DNA of 64,000 nt from Verrucomicrobiota bacterium (GTDB lineage Bacteria > Verrucomicrobiota > Verrucomicrobiia > JABWAM01). Below the pieces are notes generated by a model that was not told where the DNA came from, searched no databases, and saw nothing but the letters and a program-made list of their open reading frames with translations. The position numbers were made by a program, and so were the translations under genes. Below, in pieces: positions 60,990-64,000 of this stretch (its first letter is position 1; the number at the start of each line of letters is the position of its first letter). The DNA lies in NCBI GenBank assembly GCA_023269615.1, contig JAHFSY010000004.1, positions 1-64,000 of the forward strand, given 5' to 3'.

Positions 60990-61691
60990 ATGACCTTCAC
61001 CCTGTTCATTCCAACGCTCAACGAGGAGGAGGGCATGCGGGTCATCATGCCAAAAGTTCCGCGCGAGCTTTTCACGCAGGTTCTCATTTCGGACGGCAAT
61101 TCCACGGATGGGACCGTGGCGTACTCGAAGTCACAGGGTTACGACGTTCACATTCAAAAGCGGAAAGGCATCCGCAACGCGTACATGGAGGCGTGGCCGA
61201 TGATCCGTGGGGACGCGGTGGTGACGTTCAGTCCGGATGGCAACTGCCGCCCCGAGGACCTGACGGGCCTGATCGAGAAGATGAAGGAGGGGTACGACAT
61301 GGTGGTGGCCTCGCGGTATTTCGGCGGGGTGAAGAGCGAGGATGACGATCCGATGACGGCGTTCGGGAACTGGCTTTTCACGGGGACGATCAACCTGCTG
61401 CATGGGGGGCATTACACGGATGCAATGGGGATTTACCGCGCGTACCGCACAAGCCTTTTCAACGAGCTTGATCTTCACAAGGAAGAAACATACGTCACCG
61501 AAAAACTGTTCGCCTGCGTGATGGGCTGCGAGCCCGTGCTTTCCGTGCGCGCGGCGAAGCGGAAGCTGAAGATCGGGGAGGTGCTGGGCTTCGAGCCGGC
61601 ACGCGTCGGGGGCGTGCGCAAGCTATTGCCATTCCGATGGGGAGGCGCCTACATGACGCAGGTCATCCGCGAGCTGTTTTATTGGAAGTGA
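60990..61691 (+). CDS. GT2-family glycosyltransferase, dolichol-phosphate-mannose-synthase-like
   Basis: A 233-aa protein with FTLFIPTLNEEEGMRVIMPKVP and VLISDGNSTDGT (Asp35) at the start and SPDGNCRPEDL (81-91) as the catalytic acid region, the pattern of DPM1-type enzymes. It lacks the C-terminal membrane segments of the 49089 enzyme. It is the last gene of the rSAM-E1-GT2 run and would transfer a sugar to a lipid or tailored acceptor made by the upstream enzymes. Confidence 0.88.
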   Translation: MTFTLFIPTLNEEEGMRVIMPKVPRELFTQVLISDGNSTDGTVAYSKSQGYDVHIQKRKGIRNAYMEAWPMIRGDAVVTFSPDGNCRPEDLTGLIEKMKEGYDMVVASRYFGGVKSEDDDPMTAFGNWLFTGTINLLHGGHYTDAMGIYRAYRTSLFNELDLHKEETYVTEKLFACVMGCEPVLSVRAAKRKLKIGEVLGFEPARVGGVRKLLPFRWGGAYMTQVIRELFYWK

Positions 61692-61699
61692 TTTGATGC

Positions 61700-61870
61700 A
61701 ACGGAGGGACACGCTCTGTCGTGTCCGCTGGCAGGGTTCAAAAAGTTGCCTGATATCCATTCGTGACGTGGGTGGACACGACGGCCCGCGCTACGCCGTA
61801 GGCTTTCCGACTACGCCAGAGCGCTTCGTCGCGACGGCGAGCGGCGAGGCGAGAGCGTGTCCCTCCGTTA
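61700..61870. repeat. MITE-like element, family B copy 3
   Basis: Starts AACGGAGGGACACGCTCTGT at 61700 and ends GTGTCCCTCCGTTA at 61870. The interior block CACGACGGCCCGCGCTACGC ... GGCGAGGCGAGAGCGTGTCC is nearly identical to that in copy 1 (47363-47592). It fills most of the gap between the GT2 gene and the convergent flippase gene. Confidence 0.87.
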
Positions 61871-61897
61871 TTTTGAGAGATGCCCGCAGCAAGGCGG

Positions 61898-63139
61898 TCA
61901 TGCCCGACTCAGGCGCGCTGCGATGAATCCCAGGAGAAGAAGGCCGACGATTCCCTCGACGGCGAAAACGTGCTCCAGGCTCTGGCAGAAGATGATGCCC
62001 AGCGGCAGCAGCGCGCTCAACAGCGTGAATTCCAGCAGATACCGTTCCTGCCTTCGCGCAAAGAGCGAGGGAATCACCAGCTGGCAGAGGGAAAGCGGAA
62101 TGAGGCACCAGACGGCCACGCGAAGAAGGTGGACCATTTCAGGATTCGACCCGCGTCGCAGGAATTGAAAGCCCAGGGGCGCAAGAACCCCGATCGCTGC
62201 GGCGGCGGCCACCAGGATCACGGTGCCAAGCGCCAGCGCGCGGCGCACCACGCGCTCCTCCCGCACCGCATCCTCACCCAGATGGGTCGTGGCGGTTTTG
62301 GGAAAGACGACAATGGCGATCGGGCCGATCAAGAAAAAAATAATTCTGGCCAGGATGATCACCTGCGAAAAAATGCCGGCCTCGTGCTCGGCGAAGACAT
62401 GCCTTACCATCAGCAGGTCGGATGACAGGATGCAATAAAGGGAAATGGCCATCCATGCCGACGCCATCCATTCGGTGCGGGATGGGATGAGCGATCGGAA
62501 CGGGAGATCAGACCAGCCGGGCCAGCGGATGTTCCACGCCACAAGGGCGACAAGGATCACGCCGCTGACGCTCGTCGCCATCACTGCGCCGCTGACGGGA
62601 ACCTGCCAGTGAATGCCGGCCCAGCCCAGGGCGATGCGCAGCAATGCGCCCGCAACGCTGCCCAGGGCAAGCAACCCAAACCATTGGCGGGCTGTCGCCA
62701 GGGGCGCCGCCAGCACCAGCACGGCGCTGATGCCCGCGCCGACCACGGTGACGCTTACCGCGCGGAAATTGGTTGTATGGATCCAGCCCGCGATCCATGG
62801 GACGCAGGCAAGAGCGATCAACGTGATGAATGCGTAGGCCACCGTGGCGGCGAGCATGAGGGCACACCAGCTGCGGTCCGCCTCCGCCTCGCGCGAGGAG
62901 TGGGTGAGTTCCGCCCACTGGCGTGTCAGCAAGTTTGAAAAGATCATCGCCGGGATCGCGAGCAACCCGGTGAGGTTGACGAAGAGGACGTTCATCAGGC
63001 CGAAATCAGCGTCATTCAGCGCCTGGCGCTTCATCATTGCCTGGAAAATAAAATTCAACACCGCGGCGACATTTCCGAAGCAAAGCAACAGGAGGCTTGC
63101 GGAAAAAAAGCGGGACGGGACGGCTGTGGAGGATTTCAC
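61898..63139 (-). CDS. Polysaccharide flippase-like membrane protein (Wzx/MATE-type)
   Basis: A 413-aa integral membrane protein from GTG 63139, which overlaps the upstream gene stop (GTGA). About twelve hydrophobic segments are visible, including FGNVAAVLNFIFQAMMKRQALNDADFGLMNVLFVNLTGLLAIPAMIFSNLLTRQ, LLALGSVAGALLRIALGWAG, AGIFSQVIILARIIFFLIGPIAIVVFPK, CQLVIPSLFARRQERYLLEFTLLSALLPLGIIF. The layout is that of oligosaccharide-lipid flippases (MATE/Wzx fold). It would move the lipid-linked glycan made by the nearby glycosyltransferases across the inner membrane. The upstream 79 codons of the frame are ignored; they overlap the neighbour. Confidence 0.82.
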   Translation of the reverse strand: MKSSTAVPSRFFSASLLLLCFGNVAAVLNFIFQAMMKRQALNDADFGLMNVLFVNLTGLLAIPAMIFSNLLTRQWAELTHSSREAEADRSWCALMLAATVAYAFITLIALACVPWIAGWIHTTNFRAVSVTVVGAGISAVLVLAAPLATARQWFGLLALGSVAGALLRIALGWAGIHWQVPVSGAVMATSVSGVILVALVAWNIRWPGWSDLPFRSLIPSRTEWMASAWMAISLYCILSSDLLMVRHVFAEHEAGIFSQVIILARIIFFLIGPIAIVVFPKTATTHLGEDAVREERVVRRALALGTVILVAAAAAIGVLAPLGFQFLRRGSNPEMVHLLRVAVWCLIPLSLCQLVIPSLFARRQERYLLEFTLLSALLPLGIIFCQSLEHVFAVEGIVGLLLLGFIAARLSRA

Positions 63140-64000
63140 AGATCGCTCGCGGTTGGCCGCAGCCCTGGCCTGGGGCTCCACAGGAAGGCCCCAATCCCGT
63201 AGAGGATGAAGACGCCGATGAAGGCCGATGAAATCCAGAACCCGGTTTGATCCGGTCGATATTCCATGCGCACCGTGTGGGTTCCCGGTCGCAGTTCGAC
63301 AGCCCGCATGAGCCAGTTGGCCTTCAGGATTCGCGTGGGCTGATCGTCCACCCATGCCTTCCAGTCGGCGTCCCATTTGTCGCCGACAACGAGAATGGTC
63401 GGGACGTCGGAATCCGTTTTTATCTCAAGGAGGTTGTCTTCGTAGCGGACGAAATGTGCGTCCCGCGTTTTTTTCGCGGGCTGAATTTCCGCCTTGGGAT
63501 GCGCGCCTTTTTTCGCAGGCTCGGGAATTTTCTTCGCAGTTTGAAATTCCGAACCCAGGGGGGTGGATGGCGCATCCTCGAGCACCACCGTTTCGCGCAG
63601 TTTCAACGATGGATGGATCACGGCGCCCATCACCGCGTCGGGCCCGTCCTTCACGACCCTGGCTGATGTGGCGAGCCATGCGCGGGGCATGGGTTCCTCG
63701 CGCTTGTAAATGCGTATGTCGCCCCATTTTGCAAGCGGCTTGAAGCCGCCGTTCTGGACCGCAAGATCCTCCATGCTCAGGATATACTTGATGTTAAAGA
63801 GATCGTAATACCGGTCTTCCCCGAGAAAATGCTTGTCGCAATAATGGAAAAAATCACTGTAATCGGCGGGCATGCGCGACATGGCGATCGGGTCCACCAC
63901 CTGGACCCTGTGGAATGGGAGCAAGTTGCAGACGAGGTCGTTCAGCATGCCGAATTGCTGGGGATGGATCACCTTGACCCGGTACACATCGGCATCCTTT
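63136..64000 (-). CDS. YfhO-like membrane protein (partial, N-terminus beyond right edge)
   Basis: The frame is open from the right edge (at least 287 codons) and ends at 63136. The visible C-terminal part has the soluble beta domain of large YfhO/PMT-like membrane glycan proteins (YYDLFNIKYILSMEDLAVQNGGF, RIYKREEPMPRAWLAT, TILVVGDKWDADWKAWVDDQPTRILKANWLMRAVELRPGTHTVRMEYRPDQTGFWISSAFIGVFILYGIGAFLW) ending with one membrane segment. An in-frame Ala/Lys-rich repeat (AKKIPEPAKKGAHPKAEIQPAKK) is inserted in the middle. It overlaps the flippase start by 4 bp, so both act in the same export pathway. Confidence 0.8.
   Translation of the reverse strand, partial: KDADVYRVKVIHPQQFGMLNDLVCNLLPFHRVQVVDPIAMSRMPADYSDFFHYCDKHFLGEDRYYDLFNIKYILSMEDLAVQNGGFKPLAKWGDIRIYKREEPMPRAWLATSARVVKDGPDAVMGAVIHPSLKLRETVVLEDAPSTPLGSEFQTAKKIPEPAKKGAHPKAEIQPAKKTRDAHFVRYEDNLLEIKTDSDVPTILVVGDKWDADWKAWVDDQPTRILKANWLMRAVELRPGTHTVRMEYRPDQTGFWISSAFIGVFILYGIGAFLWSPRPGLRPTASDL

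Overview
The window (64 kb, high G+C, dense short operons) looks like a chromosome segment of a PVC-group bacterium, most likely Verrucomicrobiota/Lentisphaerota. The reasons are three pseudopilin-like proteins with an FTLVELLVV(I/V/L)AIISIL segment and a VDGHGEFL tail, paired with GntR-type regulators; many secreted or TIM-barrel/propeller carbohydrate enzymes (GH106-like, PL22-like, GH43/32-like); a DUF3160 protein; and abundant small palindromic repeats. The phylum is an inference from gene content; no rRNA or marker set is present.

Layout. 1-3.3 kb: minus-strand unit of a Cys-type alpha/beta hydrolase, an atypical SDR and a GH106-like rhamnosidase running off the left edge. 3.4-6.3 kb: small basic protein, CvfB-like S1 protein and a secreted GH-A glycosidase overlapping it by 4 bp. 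6.38-9.86 kb: tRNA-Arg(ACG) followed by a small integrase-less island (HEAT-repeat protein, MscS channel) bounded and split by copies of the tRNA 3' end. 9.9-16.7 kb: frameshifted ankyrin gene, ureohydrolase, DUF3160 protein, NHL lipoprotein. 16.8-24.7 kb (minus): regulator, pseudopilin, 1411-aa secreted protein and TIM-barrel enzyme. 25-33.7 kb: GYF_2 protein, kelch protein, lipoprotein, then RNA/DNA housekeeping (Rsm22-like methyltransferase, DEAD helicase, RluA synthase, uracil-DNA glycosylase, MnmD-like methyltransferase). 33.7-35.5 kb: small genes among MITE-like repeats. 35.5-47.3 kb (minus): MFS-spermidine synthase fusion, second regulator and pseudopilin, threonine synthase, CocE-type hydrolase, PL22-like lyase, jelly-roll protein, third pseudopilin and a GH43/32-like propeller.

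47.6-64 kb: PLP enzyme, GT2 glycosyltransferases, two B12-type radical SAM enzymes, FAD monooxygenase, alpha/beta hydrolase, aldehyde dehydrogenase, a stand-alone E1 alpha/beta pair, a polysaccharide flippase and a YfhO-like membrane protein (partial). The rSAM-E1alpha-E1beta-GT2 run with very small gaps looks like a surface glycan or glycolipid tailoring unit.

The best candidate for an undescribed system is the repeated regulator-pseudopilin-enzyme module. Two close paralogous GntR-type regulators (about 23.6 and 44.0 kb) each sit directly upstream of a pseudopilin gene, and all three pseudopilin genes carry the same DNA motif (TTTCTGTGGG, A-run, CCAGAT, CTTGT) about 50 nt before the start codon, each followed by carbohydrate-active genes. 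The second theme is non-autonomous repeats: at least two MITE-like families with long terminal inverted repeats, REP-like palindromes that provide stop codons for flanking genes, and nested perfect hairpins.
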